This document shows positions 45,337-55,263 of a stretch of 64,000 nucleotides of DNA, piece after piece. The notes under the pieces were generated by a model. It searched no databases, was not told where the DNA came from, and saw only the letters and a program-made list of their open reading frames with translations. The DNA is from Pseudopyrenochaeta lycopersici (Eukaryota; Ascomycota; Dothideomycetes; Pleosporales; Pseudopyrenochaetaceae), in the NCBI GenBank assembly GCA_003313425.1, contig NHZP01000005.1, forward strand, positions 992,001-1,056,000, written 5' to 3'. The stretch's first letter is position 1. Every line of letters begins with the position of its first letter. The translations under genes and the position numbers were made by a program.

Positions 45337-45374
45337 AAAGTCATCCAAACACAAAGTCATCCAAACACAAAGTC
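45337..45374. repeat. tandem 16-bp repeat, about 2.4 copies
   Basis: The unit AAAGTCATCCAAACAC occurs at 45337-45352 and 45353-45368, with a partial third copy that overlaps the stop codon of the next gene. Confidence 0.85.
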
Positions 45375-45984
45375 AACATCCAGCACCCACGGACAAATTA
45401 TCCAACCAGATATGCCAACCTTCCTCGCTTGCCTCATCACTGACTGCAACAACTGCAAGCGTGTGTATTGCCCCGTCTCCATTGACACTCACTTTCCCTG
45501 CAACCCTCGTCCATCCGGTGGTCCCAAGATAGCCGAGTCCACAGCTCTGTCCATCCAGGAAAACTTCTACACGTGTACTCCCGACATTGCCCGGCCTCCT
45601 TGATGCAACCCATGCGGTGCACTCAACTTGTGCGCCATTAGGAATGCTGATTGAAGATTGGGAGATTGTTAAGGTGGAGTCGATGGTACTGTTGCTGTAG
45701 CCATAGTAGAAGTTTGAGCCCTGGTGGCCGCCGCCGCCGGAGGTGTAGACGCCCCGTGTGGACCACGATCCACTGACCATTGCAAGCCAAGGGTCAACGC
45801 CTGATTCGAAGGAGGGATTTTGAAGTCTGTTTTCGCATCTTCTTTCCAGTGTGTGGGATGTGAGGGAAGATGGTGGAGTGTCGACGAGGCCCAAAGATGT
45901 AGAAGGGAGAGCCATGGCGCTGAGAGATGGGACTGAGGACAGTAGGGCCCAGAGTATAAAGGATGACAACATCTTGAGCACCAT
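45373..45984 (-). CDS. secreted protein with CenC-like carbohydrate-binding (CBM 4/9 type) fold
   Basis: Intronless gene of 203 residues. It starts with a signal peptide (MLSSFILWALLSSVPSLSAMA) and a short linker ending in LERRC, a possible Kex2 site. The remainder looks like a single jelly-roll carbohydrate-binding domain: RLQNPSFESGVDPWLA, then STLTISQSSISIPNGAQVECTAWV, FLDGQSCG and WLDNLSVGAGC, the usual beginning and end of CBM_4_9-type domains in fungi. No catalytic domain is attached. Methionines at the first and fifth codons are both possible starts. Ligand is unknown. Confidence 0.75.
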   Translation of the reverse strand: MVLKMLSSFILWALLSSVPSLSAMALPSTSLGLVDTPPSSLTSHTLERRCENRLQNPSFESGVDPWLAMVSGSWSTRGVYTSGGGGHQGSNFYYGYSNSTIDSTLTISQSSISIPNGAQVECTAWVASRRPGNVGSTRVEVFLDGQSCGLGYLGTTGWTRVAGKVSVNGDGAIHTLAVVAVSDEASEEGWHIWLDNLSVGAGC

Positions 45985-47119
45985 TGTAATGTATGCGCTC
46001 TATGCTGTTGTCGCTGAGATGCTCAATCGGGAGTTGACTGAGATTGTGAACTATCCAGTTCAGAGTGTGGTGGGAACGTTGAACAACTGAGTACACCCGT
46101 GGCTTGATGGTGAAGTGGAACTCAAGGAAACCAAGTGGCGGTACGAGACAGGTACGAAACCTATTTTCCGGTGTGACACAATACTGGTCGAGTTTCGTTG
46201 ATAGCGTGATGTAATTCTAGGCTTTTCTATTTCTATCTTGCAGTCTCCGTACTCGAGCATCCGGAAAATGAACAATAAAGGAGCAGAAAGAAAGACCAGT
46301 GGACCAAAATAAGAAAGCCTGGAATATGAATATAGTTGTGGCTGCTCAGAGAGATGTTGTGATGGAACAGCGAAGTTCGCAATGCAACACCAAGCGTCCC
46401 TCAAGGCCGGACAAAGGCTATATGAGAGCAAAGTTTGAAGGCAAGCCTCAAATTAGGGCGACCTGTCTTGGACATGAATCTTTTCTCATATCACCAACGG
46501 ATGCACAGCAACACAAAGCACACTCCAGCGTGCGCCCATGTCGATAGCACTCGGCGTAGGCTGCCCAGCGAAGGCCAGATCTAAAGCAGCTAGACGACCG
46601 AGACACGACCCTATATGACAGCCGGTGGAGCAACGCCACACAGGCTGGTGTCGCTGCAGCGACGCAGAGATCACGTTGGATGTTCTTGCGCCTCAGGACA
46701 TCGTTGGCGGTGACAAAGGTTGGACGGGCAGGGTCTAGGGGGTGAGAGTAAGCGAGATTTGCGGGGCCGTTGCTGATCGTCCTGGGCACCACTTGATGCG
46801 GAAGAAGGGATCAAGCTGAACAAAGCCACTAGGTCGCACGCAGATGGTGGCATGGAGAGGTCGGGGATTTTGGGAGAGGTGAAGAGGGATTGGCTAGGGA
46901 TAATTGGCGAGGAGGGAGGTTTGTTGAGGGATGCTCCGATCCAATGGGAAGACTTCCTGGCGTGGGCTTTACATCACTGGATGGTAAAGGCGAATGAAGC
47001 TTTGAAAGAGGCAAAATGGAGTAGAAAAGGAGGAGCGAACAAATGCAGGAGGCAGAATTGAGGACTGGGTATCGTGGACTGCAGCAAGAAAGCAATGAGC
47101 ACCGACTGTCGGCCTTTGC
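45985..47119. other. intergenic region, no supported gene
   Basis: About 1.1 kb. Open frames on both strands (for example minus 46792-46448) have no recognised features and mirror one another. No RNA gene was recognised. Confidence 0.45.
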
Positions 47120-48484
47120 TTATTTGTTGGAAGCCAGCTCCTCCCATTGCACACCAAGCCACTCTTGGACATAACCCACCTCGCCTTCCGATACGTCAGA
47201 GGGTTTGCAGTCTTTGCTGCATACAGCCATGATGATAGTGCCCCAGGCCATGCCATCAAGGCTCATGTCATCCGCCTCCAGCTCAGTGATGGCATGCGGC
47301 GTCAGCTGAACCTCAAACACTCTCTCAGCGCCGCAGTTCTGACATGGAGGCGCACCTGCTCCTCCTCTGGAAGTTGTAGTGGTGACTTTTGCATTCGACG
47401 AGCCGGCGTTGTCGGCGTCGTGTGCCAGCAGCTTGCCGATGGCATCGTTGTCGCTGTATAGCAATGGCTTGCCCTTGAACTCGTAGCGCAAGACCTGCTC
47501 CGCATTTTGGCCTATCCGGTCTGCAAACTTCTGGAACGTCTTGTCGAGCGAGCTTTCGTACACGTCCTTGTCTTCCTTAGCTCCACCGCCCCCGCTGCCG
47601 TCGGTATCTATCTCCATGCGCGCATTCTCTGGCATGTGCGGCGCTGATGGTGCGTCCAGTGTCTCGTACTCGGCGTCCAAGTGGTAGTGTGGGTATGGAG
47701 GAGGAAACGCCGACTCGGATGGCCATGGCTCGTGTGGACGCGGAGGCTGTTCGGGGGCCGGTGGTGAAGAGAGACGGACTTTGGATGCGAACGTCTCGGC
47801 CAAGGCGGTCGATGGCTCGCCTGCCTCCCCGTCAGACGCGACGTGCACTGCCGGTGTGGAGGCGCCAAATGGATTTGCGTTGGCTGGCTGCGAGGAGAAG
47901 GGGTTCGCAGGTGCCTGGCTGGCTGATTGGGAGGAGAAGGGATTCGAGAAGGGGTTGGCGGGTGCTGCTGTGCCTGCTCCATTCTTCACGCCAAACAGCG
48001 ACTCTCCCATCTTGGGCTGGGTGGGCTGCGGCTTCTCCTCTTGCCTGAGGTCCTTCTTGTCGGCGGCTTTGGCGCTTGCTCTGCGGCCCGCACCTTTGGC
48101 GACGCGCACGCCACGGAAGGCCCTCACACTGCCCTCCTTCCTTGTGCATGCCTTGCGCCGGCAGCTCCAGATGTACAGGCGGCGCTCGTGGCCGGCAAAG
48201 TGCTCGGGCAGGTCGCCGTTGAGCTCGAGCAGCAGGCTGAGGAGGCCATTGCAGACGCTGCACTTGGCCAGCGCGCCCGACGGCGCTGTCTTGTCGTCGA
48301 TCCAGCTCTAGCGGGCAAAAGTCAGCCGGCCGTGGTCTGCATGCCTGGTCGCAGTACGTACGGGTGTGCCTCCCAGGTGCGAAACCGCGTCTCCCGTGCT
48401 TTCCTCGGTCGCGTAGCCAAGCAGCACATTTGTCTCGGTGTAATCTTCGCCCTCGTCGGACGACTCGCTATCGTATGGCGGCAT
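47120..48484 (-). CDS. TSR4: TSR4/PDCD2-family 20S pre-rRNA processing factor
   Basis: PDCD2-type protein of 436 residues; yeast Tsr4 is a dedicated chaperone for ribosomal protein uS5 (Rps2) during 40S assembly. Exons on minus are 48484-48362 and 48307-47120 (54-nt intron, phase 0). The N-terminus has the family pattern DEGEDYTETNVLLGYA and HLGGTPSWIDD, followed by zinc-binding pairs CSVCNGLLSLLLELNGDLPEH and LYIWSCRRKACTRKEGSVRAFRGVR. A long Pro/Ala/Ser-rich linker with repeated NPF motifs (NPFSNPFSSQ and others) is in the middle. The C-terminal PDCD2_C domain has FQKFADRIGQNAEQVLRYEF, CQNCGAERVFEVQLTPHAI and MAWGTIIMAVCSKDC. It diverges from eIF3k. Confidence 0.93.
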
Positions 48485-48709
48485 ACCGCAGTTATATCAC
48501 TAGTATTCCTCGCTACTTATCGTGAGTGCGAACATTTACTCTCTCGCGGCTCTTTCTCTCTCTGTTCTTTTTTTTGGGGCGGGGTCTATATTTTTTTGGG
48601 TGACGCGGGGCGGCGCTTTTGAATGGCTCGTGCGCAGGCGGCTCGCACTGTGCGAAATTGACCAGACCTCCACCACGAACGAAGCGTCGCACATGCACAC
48701 AATCCAACC
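48485..48709. promoter_or_regulatory. 225-bp divergent promoter of TSR4 and eIF3k
   Basis: The two start codons point away from each other across 225 bp. The interval contains a plus-strand pyrimidine tract (about 48537-48578, CTCTCG...CTCTCTCTGTTCTTTTTTTT), a common feature of fungal translation-gene promoters. Confidence 0.6.
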
Positions 48710-49705
48710 ATGGGCGCCCCCTTCGACTTCGCGCCAGAGCGGCCGGAATCGATCCAGCAGATTCTCGACGGCCTTGACCGATACAACCCCGAGACGACGG
48801 GCGTCTTCCAGGACTATGTCATGCAGCAGTGCGAGAGCCAGACATACGACTGCTACTCCAACCTCGCCCTGCTGAAGCTGTACGTCTATCCCCCTGAATC
48901 TCTCCTTTGCTGCAAATTGCAAGATGAACAAACAACCACAACGTTTCCTATTACCCGAGGGGCCGAGAATGAATCCCTCGCCCGCTGAAGTTGAATTATT
49001 AGCTCTATCTGAACGCCTTCCACAGCCACTCTTCTGCTGCGACTGCCTTTTGCCAACACAGACTGACCCCCTCGCCTGCAGCTACCAGTTCAACCCCCAC
49101 CTCGCACGCGACGAGACCATCACCAACATCCTCGTCAAGGCCCTCACCGTCTTTCCCAGCGCAGACTTCTCCCTCGGACTCTCACTCCTCCCGCCTCACG
49201 TCCTGGCGCCATTGTCCTCCTCATCACACAACCCAGCAGCCGGGGACGCCCCGCTCTCAGAAGCCGTGCAGAAGCTGAATGAGCTGCGCAACCTGCTCGA
49301 AGGCGCCGACTATGCTACCTTCTGGTCCACGTTGGACTCGGACGATCTCTATGCCGACTTGATCGCCGATGTTTCTGGCTTTGAGGAGCTGATGCGCGTA
49401 CGCATTGCCGCCACCGTCAGTCAGGCTGTGCGCGAGGTCGACCGAACCATTCTAGAGTCGTGGTTGAACCTACAGGGCTCCGAGTTCGAGCACTTTGTCG
49501 GAAGCGTCTGCGGCTGGAATGTCGACGGCGCCAAGATCAAGGTGCCCATCAACAAGGACAACGAGGCCAAGGGCACCGTTGTCAGGGAAAATGTCAAGTT
49601 TGACCGTAAGTGCATTTCGTTTAGGAATCCCCTTTGCTCGCTGGACTAACCTCTGCCTCAGAGTTCGCGAGGGTCATCAAGAGGGCCTATGAACAACCTG
49701 CATGA
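48710..49705 (+). CDS. eIF3k: translation initiation factor eIF3 subunit k
   Basis: Non-core subunit of the eIF3 complex, 245 residues, the usual family length. Exons are 48710-48879, 49082-49605 and 49662-49705; introns are 202 and 56 nt. Conserved features: [47 protein letters not shown] across the first junction, [17 protein letters not shown], and the C-terminal PCI/winged-helix segment [15 protein letters not shown] ending [13 protein letters not shown]. The first intron is about four times longer than most in this window and is open in frame with exon 2 from an ATG at 48924. Confidence 0.93.
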
Positions 49706-50831
49706 GTGATATGATTCAAGAAATAACGAATACGAGACGACGGCACGCGTTGTCTTGAGGGTCCATGAACTTGGCGGGTGGCGTTTGAGAAGGGAATTGC
49801 AATCAAAATTTTTAGCATGCAATGGACGTCTGCCAACCGTTCTTGACAGCAATGCAAGATGAGCCCTGACGGCTCTCTATATACCCCCGAATGTGCGCCG
49901 CCATGATTGTGAGCAGGCGCTTCCAGTACCCGTGCGGAAGCACACGCTTTTCGAACGTTCTCGGACGCCCAAGTAGACACCAATAACATCCGAGTCAAAT
50001 TTTGACCGTGCTCCTACTCATGCTTGCCACTCTTCACAATTGTAACAACTTGGCGTTAAGCCCTCCTTACTCTGCAAAGAGCTCCGCTACATACAGGTCA
50101 TCTGAAACAAGCACTAGACCTCCTGTAGCGTAACTGACCTCGGTTATTTCCGTGTCAAGGAGACTTTAGGCAATGAGTCTTTCGGTAGTCGAGTGTGCGC
50201 TCTGCGCAAGACTCACTCTATCCCAGCCTCCTGGGCACTTTGAATCCTTGCCGGGCGCGCCATAACTCCCGGCTCAGCATATTAACTAGAAACACCGCTG
50301 ATCAGCCGAGTTAAGGAACAACTAGCTCTGGTTCGCTAGTATCGGAGTATTTCCTTGACCTACCTATTTGATCCTTGGGAATGCTTGTTCACGGCCTTGG
50401 CTTACTGTATCGAGGCTCGGTCACATCTATCATTCCACGTTCCCGCAAGGTCCTCCCTATAGAGGTGCAAGCGACCGGCAATTCTATCTGCCAGTGACGA
50501 GCCTTTTCCAATTGCCCTGTGTGCTCGTGGCACTTTCAAGCCGCCCTACAGTAGGGTGATAAACAGCCAAGATGCTCGTGATAGACTGATCGAGGTTCAG
50601 GATTGGTGGGGTGGGGACCGAATATCTCTGTCATATGAAGGAGCCGCTTGACCAAAATGCCCTATGATGCAATGTACGACTTGAAGAGCCATTCTTGCGG
50701 CTTCAGGGTACCGGAACATCATTTTGTGACCGATACCTCTCCATCTCAATCTACTTAAACACCCCGATCTGCCATCTGCGTACCCAGCTCTTCGGGAATC
50801 AACTGAACGAGCACGCTGACAACTGCCCGTC
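49706..50831. other. intergenic region, no supported gene
   Basis: About 1.1 kb. No open frame with family resemblance and no RNA gene recognised; the 3' end is the promoter of the AA12-like enzyme gene. Confidence 0.45.
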
Positions 50832-52170
50832 ATGGTGCGCTTCAATACCATCGTCGTTGCCCTCACGGCCCTGACACCCGCTGCACTTGCCCAAACATGC
50901 GCGACAATCAACCCTGCGCGAGCACCTACCTTTGCTTCCGGATACTCTGGACGAGTTGTGATTAACGGTCTGCGTACACCACGAGGCATCATCTTTGACA
51001 ACCAGGGCAACCTGCTCACTACCGAGCAAGGCGGATACGGCGTGCGCTTCATCCAACTCACGGATAATGGCGGAACAAACGTCTGCGTCAAAAGTTCCAA
51101 ACAACTCATCGCTGACAGCACCATTAACCACGGCATTGCCCTCTCCCCCGATGGCAAGAAGTTGTATGTGAGCAGTCAATTGTATGTGTGGAGCTGGGAT
51201 TATGATGGCACCACAGGGACGGTGAGTAACAAGAAGACCCTCATACAAGGCATGAGGCAGGGCGGCTATCATCTCACGAGGACGCTTGTGATTCCTAAGG
51301 GAAGGCCAGATTTGTTGTTGGTGCAGAGGGGAAGCCAAGATAACAGCGACACAGCGGCTGCTCAGCTCGCCACGGCGAGAAGTCAGATCCGTGTCTTCAA
51401 GATTGCTGATGTGGAGAGAGCGACGGTGGAGTATAGTTCTGGCGAGGTGCTTGCATGGGGTATTAGAAACACTGTAGCATTTGGAGAGGATCCAAAGGGG
51501 GGGATTGTAAGTCTCCTCATTGAGAGGTTACAGTGTGCAGGCTATGCATGCTAACGTTGAGCATCAGTGGTCCGTAGACAATGGCATGGACGACATGACC
51601 CGCGATGGAAAGGACATCCACAACAGCAACCCCTGCGAAGAACTCAACTTCCACGGCGTTGTCAACTCTAGCTTCACCTCTGTACGCCCCAGCTCAGATA
51701 CCAACCACGGATACCCAGAGTGCCACGCCGTGTGGGACCCTTCTGTCCTCCCAGCACCGCTGAACACGCAGATGAAAGTCGGTTCCGTCATCGCTCACGG
51801 CACGGCATCAAACAGCATCTGCGACAGCCGACAGCCCCCGAAGCTGTGCTTCCCAAGCCACACTGCGCCCCTGGATATCAAATTCAACGCCGACGGCACT
51901 GCGGCATACATTTCCTTCCACGGCAGCTGGAACAGAAGCCCCCCTGATGGCTACCGCGTCTCCCGTGTGGCTTTCAATCCTGCGACGGGGCAGCCTGTGG
52001 AGCCTGTCACCAGCACCACGGCCGCACAGAATATCATGTACAACGCCAACAATGCCAATTGTCCAAACGGCTGCTTTAGACCAGTGGGGTTGGCGTGGGA
52101 TGCCAAGGGCAGGCTGTTCATGGCCAGTGATAGCACGAATGAGATCTGGGTCATTGGGGGTGCAACGTAG
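50832..52170 (+). CDS. secreted PQQ-dependent sugar/sorbosone dehydrogenase-like protein (AA12 type)
   Basis: Six-bladed beta-propeller oxidoreductase family (glucose/sorbosone dehydrogenase; CAZy AA12 in fungi), which uses pyrroloquinoline quinone to oxidise sugars. Exons are 50832-51506 and 51568-52170 (61-nt intron), 425 residues. The signal peptide is MVRFNTIVVALTALTPAALAQ. Blade motifs include INGLRTPRGIIFDNQGNLL, NHGIALSPDGKKLYVSS, SGEVLAWGIRNTVAFGEDP, PSHTAPLDIKFNADGTAAYI, FHGSWNRSPPDGYRV and FRPVGLAWDAKGRLFMASD, matching catalytic and PQQ-binding blades. No CBM1 or cytochrome domain is attached. Family is well supported; substrate is unknown. Confidence 0.88.
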
Positions 52171-52760
52171 ATTTGAAAGGACTGTAAAGGAGCTCAGAAG
52201 GGGATAGTTGTTCTCGGATGTGGTCGTTGCAGGTCTTATCTCCTCTAAGAAGTGGAATCCAGAGTCAAGATCTGAGCTACACTCGACTCTCTTTTGCACT
52301 CAATGAACTCAGTGTGATATGTAGAGGCCAGAATAAGTTTCAATCTGTAGACTGAAATTCGTCGTCATATCATGCATAGTTTTGGGTTAAAGGTGCCCTG
52401 TTTCAAGCAACATGTCAGAAAAGGGTATCGCCGTTGCAAGTGTGAAATCAAGCATGAAATTTCCTTTAACAGAGTCAATGAAGTATGATGAAAGCCCATG
52501 GGCTGACAAAAACGAGTTGAAGTCTATTCGTGGCGTTCTGCGCATGCAACCCAAACATGAAGTGTAGATCTCGAGCCCCATTGTATATGTACGAAGTATA
52601 TAACAGTAGCAAACGCCGAACGAACCATGCTCTTTCCCAAACGACGCAAAATCAAGCGAGAGTGTCGTCTTCCTGCACGTTCAACTCCGGATAGTGTAGT
52701 GGATATCGTAATGAAAGTCCGGTCCCGTTTGTACTCGTTCGAATATATGCGGATATTTGC
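52171..52760. other. intergenic region with a tRNA-like relic
   Basis: No protein gene is supported between the two flanking genes. A tRNA-like sequence at 52686-52755 is listed separately. Confidence 0.5.
52686..52755 (+). pseudogene. degenerate tRNA-like sequence
   Basis: An A-box-like TAGTGTAGTGG at about 52692-52702 and a B-box-like CGTTCGAATAT starting near 52737 are about 45 nt apart, as in a tRNA gene. But the acceptor stem (TCCGGAT against ATGCGGAT) and T-stem do not pair properly and no clean anticodon arm forms. It resembles a decayed tRNA of the Asp/Glu/Gly type. Confidence 0.35.
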
Positions 52761-54549
52761 TCAGAAAGCAGCGTACTCTTTGTTCTCTGCCAGCTTATAG
52801 TTCTCGACATGGAGGCCTTTCAGTGCCTCCTCGCCATCTGCAGTGAGGTCTGGCCGACCAACGGGCGTCACGGCCCCCGTGAAGAATCGTGGTTGCCACT
52901 CTTTGTCTGCTGCCTTTCTTTCTGCAGCCTTCGCTCGTTGCTTTTCCTCAATCTCGGTCTTCAGTGTTGTTGCGAGCGAGAACTGCTTGCCTACTATGGC
53001 ATTTGTCACATTCTCCCAAAATTTGAGCGATTCGTTGGGAAGCTGCTCCTCGAGAGGAGGCACGATCTTGGGGATTGGGTCGAGGGGGTTGAGGTCAATG
53101 ATGACGTTCTTCTCCTGCTCAAGTCTTAGATAACGCTTCTCCGCAAATTTGATAACAGACTTACAGCGACCTTGGCGAATGGCTTATTACCAAAGGTGTA
53201 GTAAACCTTATCTTGCCAACTACCTTCTATCCGGGCAAGGATATCCTTATCTGCTACGTCCTTGATTTTGGTTACACTGTCATTCTTTGGGTCGTACTTG
53301 AAGATGACGCCCATGACCTTGTTCTGCGATCGCCCTAGCCAGCCTTCTTCCTGGTATTCTAAAATGACTTTCAGTCCGGTCTTTGGGCAGGTGATGTAGC
53401 ATGTGTCGGCGACGGAAACGCTAAGGGACCCTGTCATGACTGTAAGTATGGCTCCTCTTGTCAGATCATATCAATGGTGTACCTCGTAGCAGGCCTCCAA
53501 GGTAGGCTGCTGGATGTGTGAGTTGGTATTCCTCATTATCACGGTTCTTCAGGGTAATAAAGATTCCCAGATTATGTGCTCCGGCCACTACACGCACACT
53601 TGTTCCGGTGAACTTTGCGCTCAACTGGTCGTATCCTTTCGCGCTGATGCCCTTCTCTGGGCAGTCGATGTAGAAGGCGGAAACGGGAGGGTGGTGGGAG
53701 GTCTGTTCGGTAAGGTACGAGACTGTGACGGTCTTGCCCTCGCCTGTCACGCTGTTGGCGCTGCTCGAGGGCGCCGAGTTCGGTGTCTTGAGGGTCGGGT
53801 GGGTGTCTTCGATCTTCCAATTGCACTGTGACAATCAGTAGTTGCCAAGGAGATGTTTGAAGGTTGTTTACCCGGAAGAACTCGCCCAATGTGGAATTGT
53901 AAGGCTTGCAAGGCTTTCCCTTGACATATTTCTACTCGAGCATTAGGTGTGCCTCCCCCCGTTTCATGTGCAGCATACCAGATCTTTTGTGAACCAGAAG
54001 CGCAGGCATCCCAGCATGCGGCCGAGGTCATCATCGGAATCGCCAATACTGCGCCAGTTAGCACCAGCTTCCCTGTATCCCATGTCCAAGTTGTGCTGAC
54101 CTGATGAAAGTATCTGGCCGATCCAAGTAGTGCCAGTACTCTGCTACTCGTCAGACCCTCTACCGACCACAGCGCGACGATATTTTTGTAGATAGGAAAC
54201 AATCCAACTTCAAGTGACATACCCAAGTTTGGCCTGGGCTCCAGGAGTTGTGCAGGCAGGGAGAATCGAACGGCAGCGAGGTCGGAGACGCCTATGAATC
54301 TGCAGAAGTGTCTAGTTAGCCCTTGGGTGCATCCAACCTTCCGTTTTGCTTGGTCTAGAATGGTGTGACGGGTCTGATGGTACCATACCTCCTCAATATG
54401 CTCAGGAAGGTTTTGAACTTGGAGCTATCGTCCGGCGGCTTCTCAGCCGGCGCGTTCGAAGGTGTTGTCGCCCTCGAGGGCTCTTTGGAGTTGAGCGCCG
54501 AACTCGTAGCCGAGCCCGGGGCCGCATTTTCGGGGGCGAGGTCCGCCAT
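52761..54549 (-). CDS. KES1: oxysterol-binding protein homologue, Kes1/Osh4 type
   Basis: Cytosolic sterol/PI4P exchange protein of the short Osh4 class (ORD domain only, no PH domain), 459 residues. Eight exons on minus: 54549-54389, 54299-54223, 54140-54101, 54048-53979, 53931-53872, 53825-53483, 53439-53165 and 53114-52761; all seven introns (43-89 nt) are GT-AG and in phase. The N-terminal lid and FLSILRRFIGVSDLAAVRFSLPAQLLEP, then KPYNSTLGEFFRCNW, the OSBP fingerprint EQTSHHPPVSAFYI, KNRDNEEYQLTHPAAYLGGLL, and the basic C-terminus (DKEWQPRFFTGA) are present. It is among the most intron-rich genes here. Confidence 0.93.
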
Positions 54550-55263
54550 GGGGTGCAGGATAGGCGGTGTTCTCTAGACGGCAACTAGACAGATCTCCAG
54601 AGGCGTATGCCACAGGGTCAAGAAGAAGGCGGTGATGTCGTCAGGTGTTGAGGCGGTGCGCTTCGAGGGTGGCTCACCGCTTGGCGCGCGTCAAATGGCT
54701 TGCAAGCTCTGACGTATATGATGGTACCCTTATCTTGGCGGGGTAGCAGACGGGGAAGGGGCACAAATTCGAGTCGATGCACAGTACGGAGAACACGTTT
54801 AAGAAACCAGTTGTCTCTAAAGATACTTTGGCCATTTTCTGTTACTTAGCGCGCCGTTATCGTTTGCAGTTCCCAACATGCGCGCCTGCTGCACGCGGGC
54901 GCAGGCAATGGGATCGTCTCCGACGGATCGTGTCTGCAATGATTGGACGTAGTGTCACACCGCCCACGGCCTTCCTTCCCTGGTTTCACAACCGCAAATA
55001 ACCTCCTCGCTCGGTTTGACATGTATACAGAAGAGGCATGGATCTTCGCATTTTTGGACGGACAAAGCATTCACCGTCTACTGCCTTTGCATCGTAGCAG
55101 CAACGTGAATAGGAACTGTTCAGGCTACAGTTGGCCTCAAGTGTTCGCGCACAGAGATAGCAGAGTGCGAGACACCTTGTCCTGAAGCTGGCCGCTTTCA
55201 CAGCACCGCACATGACTGTTGATCCACCTGTCAAACACCCTCACAATGCTTTGTGCTCCCTGA
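54550..55263. other. intergenic region, no supported gene
   Basis: About 0.7 kb containing the Kes1 promoter and the 3' flank of palB. Short frames only. Confidence 0.5.
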
